This document shows positions 11,159 through 24,409 of a stretch of 64,000 nucleotides of DNA, one piece after another. The DNA comes from Posidonia oceanica (lineage: Eukaryota; Streptophyta; Magnoliopsida; Alismatales; Posidoniaceae), in contig JAZBRS010000075.1 of the NCBI GenBank assembly GCA_037176725.1, positions 70,620,001-70,684,000 on the forward strand, in the 5' to 3' direction. The translations under genes were made by a program, and so were the position numbers. The first letter of the stretch is position 1, and each line of letters opens with the position of its first letter. The notes under the pieces are model-generated. The model was not told where the DNA came from, did not search any database, and saw only the letters and a list, made by a program, of their open reading frames with translations.

Positions 11159-14100
11159 TTACTTAGAACGAAGCCCAGGGATATTCCTAAGGCCCATCTT
11201 CCCAAGGACAACTTTTTTTATGGCAGGAGGATTGTCGAGCCCCATGCTCTTGCTGAACTCGTTTGCTAGTTCCACAAGCTTGTACTTGTCTCGACCAACG
11301 CTTTTGTTGGAGTTGTAATATCCCAGCCATGCTTGATACGCTGCTTCTTTGTTAATCATTTGCACGCAAGCAAGTGCCCGCTCCACCTGTGCAGACCAGT
11401 AATGCATCAGTACGTGTTTTATCATTACGTAAATAGATGTTCCCTTGTAAAAGACCCGATTTTTTAATGAACAGCAACTCCAGACAAATTTCAACACCTT
11501 TAAACAGTGAATGCACTTAACCATATGCAAAGGAAGAACAAGAAAGATACAACCATACAAAGACGGTTTGAACAGGATGATAAACTCACCTTCTTTCTTG
11601 TGTCGGGATCAATTTGAGGCAAGGAAGCCTTCGATATCGGTAATTCTTTGATGCTCGATACAAAATATTCCTCCCATGGTGCTAGCATTAATATTCCTTG
11701 CCCTTCTTTACCTTTCCTACCAGTTCGACCTAGTCGATGTATGTATTGTTCTCTGTCAGAAGGAACTCCTACCTGAAGCATCAAAAGGTAGTATCATTTA
11801 AGAGGATTACCGATTACAGTTGGTCAAAATTATGAAACATATGAAAGTCCAAGAGACCATGTTTTCCAGAAACGGTCGGATGCCTACCAAATTTATTGAT
11901 GAGCTGAAAATTCTAAAAAAACCAACAAGAATATAAAACACTAAAAATGTACCAGTCTGATGGCATAGCCAGCTAACAACACAAAGCTAGTTATGCCCTG
12001 CCATGTTTAACAGACATAGTGCCCCATCGGAATCAATTATCAAAACAATATAGATGCCACTATTGTGTGCAAAAGGACAATATCTTGTCCAGACATTATG
12101 CTAAATCTAGCAAGAAGAACTAGTGGGACAATACTAAATTTAACTCTCATGTGCACGACAGAATATGGAATTCTAAGTCTTAGTTTAGTCGTTATGTGAG
12201 AATACATTATGGGATGTTGGAATTAGAATCACGAATGTTGATATGATTGTCCTCTAAAGTTGCTTCCAGTCTATTTGAACTTTGTAGACTCCGAATATGA
12301 AATTTATAAACTTAAACTGGAATGCCAAAACATTTATGGAAAGCACAATTTTTTAGAGATGAAGACTACGAATTTTTCATACTGTATTGGAATTTTTTTA
12401 TGAGAGGATGGTGTTTATTCTGATCCATACGATTATGGATGTGTTTTATTTTATTCATTTTTTTAATATATGAAAATCACTTTATCAACATAAAATCCAT
12501 AAGCAACCAAGCTACATGACGTAGTCGAGGACAGTAAATGTTTTTCAAGGTCATTGTTACATATAAAAGTTTAATGTTAGAACAATTACAGTTTGTTGAT
12601 TTCCATTTTTGCATGTTCAATGTGTATTAGTTTTTATATATTTTAATAGTGGATACAAAATGCATTATCATCCTTGGTTAAGCCACTTTTAACAAGGCTC
12701 CCATTTTTACTTTCCATGTGGATAATCGATTTTTGAATCTTATTCGTTTCATGAAATATCTTTACGATATCAATGCTCATTTTTTAGGATATAATAATTA
12801 CACACTCTCCTGTCCATATGAAATATAAATTCATACTTTGAAAGGGGTAAGGATATGGAACCCAAATCTGATCCATTCAGTATTTTCACACTGAAGCAAC
12901 AAAAAACATGCTATATTTTTGGAAAGTATAAAAACACACACATGTAGATCTCATAAACAAAAGGGTAGGGAACAAGCAAAACAAATATGGAATACCTGTA
13001 TAACAAGGGTGACATCTGGATAATCAACTCCACGTGCAGAGACATCTGATGTCACAAGAATCAGACCCTTTGATTTTCTAAATTCATCAGATACACGGGT
13101 TCTATAACTCTGGGGTTTCCTGGAATGGATCTCCCGAACATTCAGCTTCAGCTCAGAATAGACTGCAGCTACAAGCCTTGTAACCATTGCAGTTGTACAG
13201 AAAACAAGAACCTGCAGAATTGCATATTTATTTATAGGCTTATAGCAGATAAAAAACAAATGCTATATATGTCACACTAATAGATTATTTGTGTCATGCT
13301 AACCTTGTAGTCCACATCCTCTGATACATGCTTGTGGAGAATATGATATAATAGTGAAAAGTGTTTGTCAAGTGGTGCAATCATAAGCTTCTGTGAGACC
13401 TGATAATCCACATTCGTATTTCAAATAATCTGTTGGAGACAAGTTTTCTCCAATGTGCATGTCATAAAATTGAAAAATGGAATCTACCTGCGAGTGTGTC
13501 TCCTCGCTGCCCTCTTCAACAGTGTTTATATATTCATGATCCCTTCTCAAAGCAATGTGGCATACATGGCGTACCTAGACATCGAAAAGAAATAATGCAA
13601 CATGGTTCAAATAAACAAGTATGCATAAGGGAAGACATCTAGGAAGATACCTCATCCGGTACAGTGGCAGAAAATAGAAGTGTTTGCCGTTGTTTCGAAA
13701 CTGAAGCAATAATTTTCTCTATATCTTTGCGAAATCCCATATCTAACAAATGGTCAGCTTCATCAAGGACAAGAATTTTCACACCCATTAAGCGAGTGGC
13801 AAACCCTGGTGTATTCTCAGTATGATCTCTAAGTCTTCCAGGTGTAGCCACCAGAATCTGAGTTTTTCAATCATATCATGTGCAACTTTAAAATCTAATT
13901 CAAAATAAAAGATACATTTTCACTCATAACTAGATACTAAAGACTGACCTGACAAGGATTTGCCTGCATACGTTTTTGTTCAAGAGCTAATCGTGTCCCA
14001 CCAGTTACAAATTGAACACCGATATTAGGGTGATACTTCAAGAGTGTATTGGCCTCCATGGATGCTTGATTCGCCAACTCTCGAGTTGGGCAGATAACAA

Positions 14101-17100
14101 GCACATACATAGGAGGCCTTCTGTTGTCACGATCAACAGGAGGTTGTTTTAAAATGATCTCAATTGCTGGAAGCTGAAATCAACATTTTATGTTTCATTA
14201 TTTTCTGAATGTATGAAAGAAATATAACAAATTTAATAAATCAATTTTGCTGTCAGTACCCATACAAAATGTGAGACGAACAAATATTTACCAAAAAAGC
14301 CACAGTTTTCCCAGTGCCCGTCTTAGCTTTTGCTAGCACATCTTGACCTACAACACACAAGTAATCATAACCAACAAATTCAATACTGTACTCTCCAAAG
14401 CTTATTGGGAATAACCTACCATAGGAAATTTTATAAACATCTAGTTTCAAGGTTGAGGCCATTCCAATGATATTCTTCTACCTGGATTTAGATTTACATT
14501 CATATCTTGCAGCATATATTGGACAAATATTTTGAAAATGACATCTACCAGAGGTAACAGCATGAGAAAAATCATAAAAATGAATTTTATTAGAGATTAT
14601 AAAAGGAGAGACAGAGCAAAACATTATAGAACTGTACTGCTATAAAGTTTATTTTTATTTTAACAAGTCGATCTACCAAAAAATTACCATATTAGCATAA
14701 ATTACCAAAAAAGAGGCAAGAATCACTGCCTACTGATACCCCAACTTTACTAGCATTTACCCTTATATCCTTTTATAGAAGAAAAAAAAGCATGTGTATA
14801 TGCTTCCACAAACAAACTTCATCAGTTATTGCAGAGAAAATCAAGAGGACTAAGTAGAACACAACAGAGAAAATTTATACTAGATTACTAGTTGTACTCA
14901 GTATAGATAGGAAATATTTTGCCAAGACTATCCTTTATATTTTTGAGAGTCCTGTCCAAGGCTCATGCATTATGCAAATTATATTGTTGCATTATGTATA
15001 CAACTCATAAACCCAGAACAGATAAAAAAATGGTGCTATTAGAAGCAAATTCAAGCAATGAAAACCCTTAACCGAAGTCATGTTAAAACGGAAAATGGCA
15101 AATAGTGATGTTAAAACTTCGAGGAGTTATTTTCAAAAAAAAACTTCCAGGAGTTATATTGTCATATAAAGTAGTCAACCTTTAAGAATAACAGGAAGGG
15201 TTGCTTCTTGAACCATGGTCATCCTCTCATAACCAGCTGCCTTTATACCTTTAAGTGACAATGGAGAAAGAGAACATTGATCGAACCTACAATGAACACT
15301 AGATGTTGTAAACAATTGGAGCACAAACAGAAAGAAGCAGAGAAAGAAAAGGACAGATGGGGAATACAAGGTATCAAAGCTACAATTAGAGAAATGCAAC
15401 AGACCGAGAATGCAACAGTATTTTTTTTAATTACTTCAGGTTTGTAATTAATAGTAGTAATTTAGCATGGAATTCAGGGTTTATTTTTGTGTACTGATGC
15501 ACATTGGAGAAGAGTTCCCAAAATGACCTTACCGATGAGAGAACTAGAGAGTAGATATAAGAGAAAAATTGAAGTATTGAGTATTGATTTTAATATTCCC
15601 AAAATGAAATCAAGCCAAGCTCCAATATGCAATTGTGAAATCAAATTAGAGATAATGTCAGACTTACTTCATTATCTCATGAACAATAATCAAACAAGTA
15701 AATGTATATTTGTTTTCATTTATCTCTTGAATATACAAACTGCATGTTTCTGTTCCTTTCTTTTCTTTGCACTTCTTTCCTCTCATTTATTTTCTTTTCT
15801 TGCCATCTTTGCCACTAAAAGGACCCTTTCTAGCTACCCCATTTCATTTGCTCATCGTTATTACAAGTAAAGAATGGTAGAAATAAGCTAAGTAACAAAT
15901 TATGGAATTTGATATATAAAATCAACTATGGAGATATTGTCTATGCAAATTCTCCACAGTCATTAAAGGATCGTTGACATAAGAAAAAAGAAGAAGAGTG
16001 AAATAGGAAGAAATGAGCTTGCCTAGTCTCACTCAAATAGGACTTGTCATTTCCTTCTGAACTTTTAGGCTTTGGTTGTGCACCAATTCCATCAGCTAAT
16101 TCAAGAGTCGAATTTGGAATGCCAAATGCGTCCAAACTTTCAGGTTTTGGTTGCACGTCATTTCCATCGGCTAACTCAAGAGACGAACTTGGAATTCCAA
16201 ATGCATCTTTTTTCACGGCTTCATCCTCACTAACAAACTCATCTTCCTCGTCCGACTCATCTTCGAGACTATCATCTTCTTCTTCAAGACTATCATCGTC
16301 GTCTTCCTCTTCTGAAATCGTAAATGAGGCCTTTCTTCTATCAAGCCCCTGTCCACGTCCCAACTCTGACACTCTCCCTCCTCTCTTCCCAGACGGAGAA
16401 GTAAATCCAGACCTTCCTCGGCCACGACCAACCAAGTTTCCCATGTCACGACCCCCTGAATTCCCACGGTCAAGGCCTCTAAAGCTTCCCCTATCACGAC
16501 CCCTTAAATTTCCCCGGTCATTTCCTCCAAATCTTCCCTGATGGCGTCCACCTCCACGGTCAAAGTTCGAAACTGTTTCCCCTCTCCTTGCAAACGAAAA
16601 AGAATCGGCACCTCTACCACGACGCGCTCCTCCTCTCCCTCTCCCTCTCCCACCAGGAAACTCCTCATCATCCCCATCGCTCTCAACGAAAAAGCTCGTC
16701 GGACCCCTACCTTTCTTCCCATCGGAAAACGAATCGAACCCCTCGTCCGACTCGCTCCCCCTCATCCTCTTGGAACCCAGCCCCCTGTCCCTCCCCCTCC
16801 CTCCCCTTCTACCACCACCTCTATCCACACCCTCGCTCCCGATATCCGACCCTTCCCTGAAAAAGTCCGTCTTCAGGTCACCGACCCAGTCACTGAGCTC
16901 CGCCTCGTCGTCAATCAAGCCCCTCCCCTGCCCTCCGGCACCCAACCCTCTACCATGCCTCATTGGGCGGCTGGAGAAGGCCCGAACACTGGACCCCACG
17001 CGGGTATGGGCGAAGAGTCCGGCCTTGCAGGAGGAGAGAGTGGAGTAGTTGAGGTTGGAGGGGAATGCGCGGCAGAGCAAGGGGGCGGAGGGGTGGAGGA

Positions 17101-17134
17101 GAGCCGAGGAGCAGCGGAGTAGGCGAAGCGGCAT
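11159..17134 (-). CDS. RH26/RH31: DEAD-box ATP-dependent RNA helicase (RH25/26/31 group)
   Basis: This is an ATP-dependent RNA-unwinding enzyme of about 838 residues in ten exons: 17134-16023, 15286-15180, 14347-14292, 14173-13949, 13857-13651, 13574-13488, 13399-13304, 13211-12996, 11772-11590, 11386-11159. Phases agree throughout. The first 60 residues are Arg/Ser-rich (SSVRAFSSRP) and look like a mitochondrial or plastid presequence. An RGG/RGR-rich then acidic, low-complexity region follows to about residue 370. The core has AKTGTGKT (motif I), PTRELA (Ia), TPGRL (Ib), DEAD (II), SAT (III) and HRLGRTGR (VI). The C-terminus (GKMGLRNIPGLRSK) is typical of this plant subgroup. Intron 1 has a GC donor (16022-16021). 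Intron 8 is about 1.2 kb. The orthologue number is uncertain; the family is not. Confidence 0.94.
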
Positions 17135-18582
17135 CGACAGGAGGGGGGGATGGGGTGGCGCTCGGAATCGGGAAGGGGAAGAGGGGAGGTTTTGGGTTTG
17201 TATAGGTTGGGGGGATTCAATGGTTTAGGGTTTTGGGAGGGAAGGGTTTTAGTCTTTTAGATGCACTGTAGAAGGGAAGGGATAAGAATCATATGATGTG
17301 GTTCTAAAACTTTGGGATATAACTATATAAGGATATTGCTTTTTTTTCAAGCTTATGTTAGGTAAAAACAGAACCCACACAATATCGTAGTTAGTTTAAG
17401 AATGTCGTCAAGAAATATTATTATGATAATTACTTGGCATTTTTTGCTTAGGTACTCTTGGAAACCTCTCAAGTAACTACTATTATACCTCTTGAAAATA
17501 ACTAATTGCTCGTGTATCCTGGTAAAGTTAACGTTAAGCTTGGATATCCTTCCTCTAATATATTATTGTTAGTGTTTGGTATCAAACCCACCAACCTACG
17601 ATCAAATTTAATAGCTGAAAAGACAAGCATAGACTTGCCTATTTAGTTCTAGGTCATTCAAGTATTCGATCAATTCCCTTTGTTTCTTTCTCCCTTTCTT
17701 CTCTCTTCCAGCGAAAAACAAACTCTAAGGCTCGTTCTCACTGATTCTCACCGATGACGAGAATATCTATCAGGAAGAAGTGTTGGAGATTAGGGAGAAG
17801 ATAAGTTTTTAAAGGATATGCAAGCAACAAAAGCAATATGGTTTCTTCGATATGAGAAAATGGAGGCAACGTTTCATTTCCAACAATTGCTAATCACTTG
17901 AGTATAGAAGTTATGATTTCAAATTTAAGATGGTATATGTGCAATTAATTATTTTCAAAGGTATACAAGCCATTCAAGAAGTTCCCGAGAACTACTGAAC
18001 TAAGAAGATGCCGGTAACCATAATTCACACAGATTAAGTTGGAAAATAGTTTGTATATACTAATTCATATATCGTTAACATGACATCCTACGGGAAATTC
18101 CACGTCATATGTTGACATGGCAACATTCTTGTATTTTTTTCTAGATACAAACTAAATGATAATAAGTCGTTCTTGTATCATTTACTATTTATTTTTATAT
18201 CATTTGGTATCATTCAACTCGTATCATTTATTAAACAAAACATAACTCATTTGGAACGTGATGTAAAAGTTCACATCAAATTCCATACTAGTGGTGTATA
18301 AATTAGTATAAAATTTAGTATATATAAACCGAAATCCTGTTAAATTTGATCGAGAAAGGATAGTCAAAACCAGTGGTTTTAGACTTGCAAAATGAGTTCC
18401 TCCTTATAAAATTTATTTGTATCAATCAACAAATGGAAGTAGAATTTCTTGAACCAGACTTCTCGTGGACTTCTTGTTTTGAACCACCTCTTCCTTGGAA
18501 GTTGACACCGGTAAGAACCTCAAACAAATCATTTTTATTTCCTCTAACTCATAAAACGAAGGAAAACAAATTTTGACAAAAG
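17135..18582. other. Intergenic, helicase promoter side and ERF 3' flank
   Basis: A G-rich 5' leader region upstream of the helicase start runs to about 17280. AT-rich sequence follows without a recognisable gene or bounded repeat. No confident TATA box was found for the helicase. Confidence 0.5.
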
Positions 18583-19320
18583 TCATTGACCTAGGTCAGC
18601 AAGCACTTCCCAGATCAATTCCGGATCGTAGGATGGGATTCTCTCAAGTGAGCAGCCACCGTCCATCTCCGAGACCTCCCCTCCATCGTTCACCATGCAC
18701 TCCTCCGAAACAGAGCACAACGACTCCCCGCTACCGGCACCTTCCTCCTCCTCCTCCTCCTCCTCCTCCTCACTTCTCTTCTTCCTCTTCTTCCTCCCAA
18801 GCTTCTGCCATATGGCCTGAATCTTCGCGTCCACCGCCGCCCTCAGCATCCCACCACCACCTCCCCCGTTCAACTCCGGGAAATTCAGCCTCGCATACTC
18901 CGCACGTGTCTTGTACGCCGCCCGGTCATAAGCGAAGGCGGCCGACTCGGGGGAGTCGAACGTGCCGAGCCACACCCGCATCCTGCTCTGCGGAAGCCTG
19001 ATCTCAGCTACCCATTTGCCCCATTGCCGCTGCCGGACTCCCCGGTAGGTCTTCTTCCTCTGAGCTTCCCCGGCGACCGCGAGCAGGAGGTGGCGGTAGT
19101 GGTCGTCGGAGGTGGACTCCGGGCGGAGTTTTTCGAGTAGGAGCTTGGTCTGACGAAGGTAGACGGAGGAGCCGAGAGATGGGCTTTGGATGTTGGCGGG
19201 AGCTGGCGAAGGGAGGTGGGAGAAGCTGGTGGAGGGAGGTTCGAGATGGGCTTTAGATGGCCTTTGCATGTTGCCGGAGAGGAGGAGCTCCGACAAGGCT
19301 GTTCCCGTTTTGCTCTCCAT
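18583..19320 (-). CDS. ERF061: AP2/ERF transcription factor, ERF061-like (DREB A-6 type)
   Basis: This single-exon gene encodes 245 residues of a nuclear transcription factor binding GCC-box or DRE-type promoter elements. The N-terminal part carries [15 protein letters not shown] (about 55-69), shared with ERF061/062 relatives. The AP2 domain covers about 91-149 with [20 protein letters not shown] and the [19 protein letters not shown] helix. A lysine-rich NLS-like run KKRKKR and a Glu run encoded by a (TCC)n-type microsatellite follow. The acidic C-terminus ends in [20 protein letters not shown] box lies 109 bp upstream of the ATG. The start is supported by conservation into the partial copy at 60421. 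The family is certain; the exact orthologue is likely but not proven. Confidence 0.93.
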   Translation of the reverse strand: MESKTGTALSELLLSGNMQRPSKAHLEPPSTSFSHLPSPAPANIQSPSLGSSVYLRQTKLLLEKLRPESTSDDHYRHLLLAVAGEAQRKKTYRGVRQRQWGKWVAEIRLPQSRMRVWLGTFDSPESAAFAYDRAAYKTRAEYARLNFPELNGGGGGGMLRAAVDAKIQAIWQKLGRKKRKKRSEEEEEEEEEEGAGSGESLCSVSEECMVNDGGEVSEMDGGCSLERIPSYDPELIWEVLADLGQ

Positions 19321-19994
19321 AGTTTTAGCTTGTTGTGGGGGGTATTTTGGGAAGAGTAGGAGATGGAGAGAAGTGATAAGATTGTGTGTTGTTTGTTTTG
19401 CGTGGCTGAAGGCAGTGGGAATGATGGGCTTTATAGTTGAAGTTCGAGATCAGATAATTTGTTGTGCATTCCCAATATGCCCCTATGCTAGCATTAATCA
19501 ATCAAATCAATATTGATTGATACATATAGAGCATAGTTGCATGACCCAGATCCATGGTTGAGATTTTCAGCACATGGAATTGACAACAACATTCACCAGG
19601 AAAGGAATGGATAAGTGAAAGATAGGGTTGTGAATGTTATTGCTTTGTATAAAGCATGGACAGATTTAGGTGTCTACTGGCAAGAGGAAGAGGAGAAGGA
19701 ATCAGTGGAGATTGGATTGTAATTTGTAAATATCATTGCTTTTTAGGAATGCTGCTATTGATTTCGGCTTTTTGAATCACAGGAATAAGTAATTGGATCG
19801 GCAAGAATCGAGTCCCTGTCATTCGCAACGGAAGTCAGCCTGTGCAACAGTAGGGTTCTTTGGCATGCTGCCATTGGTTATCAGATATTATCATGATTCA
19901 AGATATGATTGTATGTCACAATCTAAGCAGTTGTATCGAAAGCTGAACAAAGAGTAGGCCCCACCAGTTGTACACTGGTAGTGCCGCGTGTATG
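18967..19994 (-). repeat. Parent block of the ERF promoter/5'-half duplication
   Basis: These 1,028 bp contain about 670 bp upstream of the ERF start plus codons 1-118. They match 59736-60774 (plus strand, opposite orientation) nearly base for base. The only sizeable difference seen is an extra ~11 bp in the copy near 59790. The match begins at the shared word catacacgcg and stops after codon 118. Confidence 0.93.
19429..19435 (-). promoter_or_regulatory. TATA box of the ERF gene
   Basis: TATAAAG on the minus strand lies in the context ctataaagccca. It is 109 bp before the ATG, so the transcript start should lie near 19400. The same box is kept in the duplicated copy at 60306-60312. Confidence 0.6.
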
Positions 19995-20398
19995 TATGCC
20001 AGTGTTTGAAGAAGAGGGTAATTGTGCTTCGCTTACACGCATGAGGTCCGAATTCTGACAGTAAATGTCCTACTTCTTGGCCCCCAAATACTTGTTGTAT
20101 TGTGTGTAGCTAACAACACCGCATGGTGTGAGAAAACAGGGCCAACCGGCATGATGGTGGCGCCGTGCCTACTTCCATGCTTGCCATCATTACACCCACT
20201 ATAGTCTGATTTGCAAATGATTTCTTGATTGATGTCGACAGTTCAAGACCTCCAATCGCCACGTAGTGGGAACACCAACCCGTCACCAAACTTCCATGGT
20301 GGCAGTGGACTCGGAATTTTCCACGACGCAAGGTACTGTAAAAATTATACTTATATCATAATAGTATAAATAGATAAAAGTCTTCCATATCTCATTTA

Positions 20399-20693
20399 AG
20401 TCCTATTTGATAAATTTTTTGGACATATAGATAATTCCAGAATCTTGATATGCCAATTAATTAAACCAAATATCTATTGAAATGACAGATTTTACACATT
20501 AATTAAGACAAAACTGATTATGTTTTTATACTTTGTTTGAGAATCTAACATTAGATTGATTATGGAAGGATCTATATTTTACACTAAATAGATTTTACAC
20601 CTATAATCTTATAATTATTCTACCTCGACTTACGTGCATAAAATTAATATTATACATTCAAAATCTATTCCAAAATTTTTACCAAACGGGACC
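20399..20693. mobile_element. Tourist-like (PIF/Harbinger-type) MITE, 295 bp
   Basis: The termini are inverted and imperfect: aagtcctatttgataaattt on the left, and on the right the complement of ggtcccgtttggtaaaaatt. TTA lies immediately outside both ends (20396-20398 and 20694-20696), the 3-bp target duplication of this superfamily. The inside is AT-rich and noncoding. Confidence 0.7.
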
Positions 20694-20696
20694 TTA

Positions 20697-22836
20697 ACCA
20701 GATATTCAAGCAGATTACAGGCATCACCAGCAGCCACTGTATAGATGGGAACTTAATGCATTCTTCTTTTCTTATTGTAGTTAAATTTGTAGCTCCAGGA
20801 TTCTTTGGGAATATCTGTAAGACACGTCTGGTTGTAGTCGATTGAAAAGGGGAGAAAAATCAATGTCATCAAAATCCTAACATCTAGATTGCTTATGAAA
20901 TCTCCCCCCATTTAGAAAGCAAATACGAAATTAAATACTAATAAGAACAAAAAAAAAACAAAAAAAACAGAACTTGATGAATTTTAAATAAGAATTTCCA
21001 TATTGGGTTGATGGGTTCTTACTAGGGGGAGGCAACGAATGCCAAGATTGGGTGATGGTCAAGTCGGAGCATTGGGGGACCGTTGGGGGATTGAGGTCTA
21101 AGTAAGGCATTCACAGCAGGACTGCGGGAGCGTCAAAGGAGGCTGGAGTCTGGAGGCGGAGTTGTTCGAGGAGGAGGTGGAGTTTAGAGGCAGGGACATG
21201 GCTCGTGGGTGGAGTCGTTCGGGCCTTCAGGGACTCGAGGTCGTCGATAAGGATGGGGTTATGTTTGACCACGTCAAGATTTAGAATTCAAATTAATGAA
21301 GTATATTGATTAACTATGGTCAAAACAATTCACTGCAAAAGGAAACCTGAGGCCCAAGATATTCCCCAAAGCCCAAGCCTGACTTTTCCAGGTGTGTATG
21401 GGTGTGATTATTTATTCTCTTCACATGCTCTTGTGAATACTTATTCTAAAGTTCCAAGATAATAGACCTTATAAGACAAAATTTTCTAAACAATGTGGGA
21501 CTAAAAACATGAACATACAAAATAACAAGTGGTCTTACAATTATTTACACAAATATTTCCTCCAAAGTTTTAATCTTTCTCATGTCTTGAGACTTTAAAC
21601 TACTAAATAAACTTTATCCAATATGTTATTTCCCACTATGTCTCATATAAACCCAATTGATTTAGTCTACATAGACTCAATAATAATACTCAAATTAAAT
21701 GACTAAATCAACCATTAAATTCAATAGTAACAGTCTCCACTAATTTGTTTGTTACGGATACCCATGATTCCATGAATAGTTTGAAGTCTACTGTCTACAA
21801 CATGTTTCTAGCTAATGATTTCAAAGTGCATGTTTGACAAATAAACAAATTATGTGTGTATGTATGGATGGATCTGATTCCAAATAATCCAAATTACTTT
21901 TTATAATAAACAATCAATATATCATACCGTGAATACCATATAATAAATAAACAAATCCTAAGTCGCTTATTGTTTGTAAAAACAAAACAAATCGTAAGTT
22001 AAGCGAAATTGGGTAGACTAAACCTAAGGACTTAACTTATTGCGTGTTTTATATTTCAAACCAACATAATTATCATCTGCTACCTAACACCCACAACTCT
22101 ACGTAACAGTATTCATTAATAATGTCTACGACATGCAAAAGAAGAAAAACATTCTCCATAGGTCTTTGTTGTGGATACCCATGATTCCATGAACAGTTTT
22201 ATGTTCGAAGGGGAACTTGTGATGTGACTACAGTACTGTCTACATGTATCTAGCTAATAATTTCTCCCTCCAACTGGTTCAAAGAATAGAATCCACAGTA
22301 GCAGCAATGTATATAACGTAGCAAGTCGTTTATAACGTTGTAATGCCATTTCCATGTGCTGACTGTATCACAGTCACCACCACAACAAAACTAGAGTGAA
22401 AAACGCGAAAAACGAAGGAATTCATAAACATACTGTTAACAACAATCATCACCAAGCCCATTCCATGTGCCATCCCATCCTCTCGGTTTTTTCTCTTCCC
22501 ATCCTGTATGTATCCGCATCTCTGCGGCTTTTGCATCACGTGTGTGTGGGGACACAGCACCTCTGTCTGTCTAACAGCTAGCATTTAAGTCGAAAATGAT
22601 GTACCAGACAAGGAAAAGTTAAGAGTTCTTTCTCCTTCGGAAAAGACTGACGTGTAGTAATTACACTGTCATCGAGAAGATCTTCCAACAGGACCTAGGT
22701 CTAGTAGGATCGGATCACTCAAGAAGTGAGGTTGAAGATCACTGTAGAAGTCAGATTGAACATAGAGATTACAATAATTAGGAATTAAAAATTATTCAGG
22801 TAAACTAAAATCACAAGTATTTTTATACATTTAAGT
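20697..22836. other. Intergenic, no gene seen
   Basis: No domain-bearing frame was found. A GC-richer patch at about 21030-21260 with gga/ggc runs looks like TE-derived low-complexity sequence. Two short stretches around 21765 and 22170 share the words for 'ggatacccatgattccatgaa', a small dispersed duplication. Confidence 0.4.
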
Positions 22837-22858
22837 TAGGAGTGTACATGGGTCTAGG

Positions 22859-24409
22859 CAGTGGCGGAGGCAGAAATTTTTCATTGTGAGAGCTATAGAA
22901 AATAAATTATCAAAGTAGATACCAAAAAAATTTGACAATATAATTATAATCTAAAAATATGTTAACTTTAAAAATCACTAACATATCTTTTTTTTTTTAA
23001 AAAAAAATTTTTCAAAAAAGAACACCAATAAAAAGGAAAAAATTATAGTTGTCCTCGACAAGAAAGAAAAGGGAAATGTTCTTGGTATTTTTGTCACAGA
23101 TCTATCAATAATTCTACTTAGAAAGAAATGAGAAAAAAATACTATTTTAAATTGACAATAACATTCAGAAATTAAAAAAGGAGAAAACATTTCATTGTTT
23201 CAAAAGACAATAACACGAAATTATGAAATTGACAAAAACATTTCATTGTCTAAGTGTCTGAGTTACCTACTGTCTGAGTGACTCCATTACAAGATACAAG
23301 TGCAGCTCTTGAGACCAGAGATCTTATAGTTGTACCTACCCAATTAGATGGGCTTTTCTGCCAAGTGCCAACCGTTGGCAAGAAAAGTGATCAAGTGAGA
23401 GCAGCAGCTACATCAGGAGAAGGAAATTCCATTAGAGTAAAGTCATTTCACTTAATTTTGCCAAATAAAGCTAAGAAAGAATACTCTCAATTGAAATTCA
23501 ACATTCTGTCCCGTTAGCAAAAAAAAAAAAAATTTTAACATTCTATCAAGTGGCAAGTGGGCAGTGGCAAGTGACAACAACAGTTTATTGGCAAGCAAGT
23601 GGCACAACAGTTTATTCAATTATTCAACATTCTCAAAGCAAGTGGCAAGCAAGATTCTCAAAAAAAGAAAAAAAAAACATTTCGGCAAACAAGTGGGCAA
23701 GTGGCAAGCAACTAAGCAAGTGGAACACTCAAAATGTCAAAAAAAAAAACTAGGCAAGTGGCCAAGTGGATTTCCGTCAAGAGCAGGTTTCATTTTATTT
23801 TTTTGTAAACAAAGGCACAACCGCATCTGGGAGTTCATTTTATTTGCTTTGTGCAGTAGGTTTCATTTTTTTTTGGTAAAGCAGGCACAATACAGGGGCG
23901 GACGCGAGACAGCGGGAGTGCAGGACATCGGACGCCTGGACTGATGCGGCCGAGACAGGGGCGGACGCGGGACACCTGGATTGCTGCAGCCGTCGAGAAG
24001 GCGAGAATCGGGTGCTGCCATGCTGGGCTACTGGCTTGCTGCAGTCGAGGCGGAGGGTGCGAACGTTGGATGGAGGAGGAGGTGAGGGAGGTGGAGAGCA
24101 AGAGAGGAAGATCAAGGGGCAAGGGCATGGAGAGCCGACTCAGCCGAGAGCGAGATCAAGTACCTCAGGGGCGGATGCTGGTGGGGTGAGCGGCGGACGT
24201 GGCTGCGTAGGACTGTGGGAGAGGCTGAGTCTTGGCGGCTATGAGAGAAGAGGAAGCGTCTACCGTCTGCGTCGGTGAGTGGGAAAAGTTGGAAGAGGGC
24301 AAGGTAATGGGTTTATATATAGGGGCTATTTGTAAAATATTGTACATACTTTAGTATATTTTATTCAAAATCCTTTGCCCCCACTAGCCCCCACCTACAT
24401 TCGCCCTTG
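22859..24409. mobile_element. Inner nested element (cagtggcgga-type termini)
   Basis: The left end cagtggcggaggcagaaatt and the complement of the right end (caagggcgaatgtaggtg) share the CA..GGCG.A...AG pattern, an imperfect terminal inverted repeat of a hAT-like kind. The element interrupts the outer one about 20 bp from that element's left terminus. The flanking octamers ggtctagg and ggttcgag are only half alike, so the target duplication is unproven. Inside are the gcaagtgg repeats and a GC-rich right half with no recognised protein. Confidence 0.55.
23545..23770 (+). repeat. Degenerate gcaagtgg minisatellite
   Basis: The word gcaagtgg or close variants (gcaagcaagtgg, gggcaagtggcaag) recurs about ten times, mixed with acaacagtttatt repeats and A runs. 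It lies within the inner nested element. It gives open frames without domain content. Confidence 0.7.

Noticed and set aside
16541..17122. Long plus-strand open frames across helicase exon 1
   Set aside because: They are Pro/Ser-rich shadows of the RGG- and acid-rich minus-strand exon, kept open by composition.
18573..19001. A 142-codon plus-strand frame over the ERF gene
   Set aside because: Antisense shadow of the ERF coding sequence, His/Pro/Ser-rich with no domain.
23545..23770. Repeated gcaagtgg words as a possible CRISPR-like array
   Set aside because: Units are irregular, spacing is not constant, and the setting is a plant transposon.
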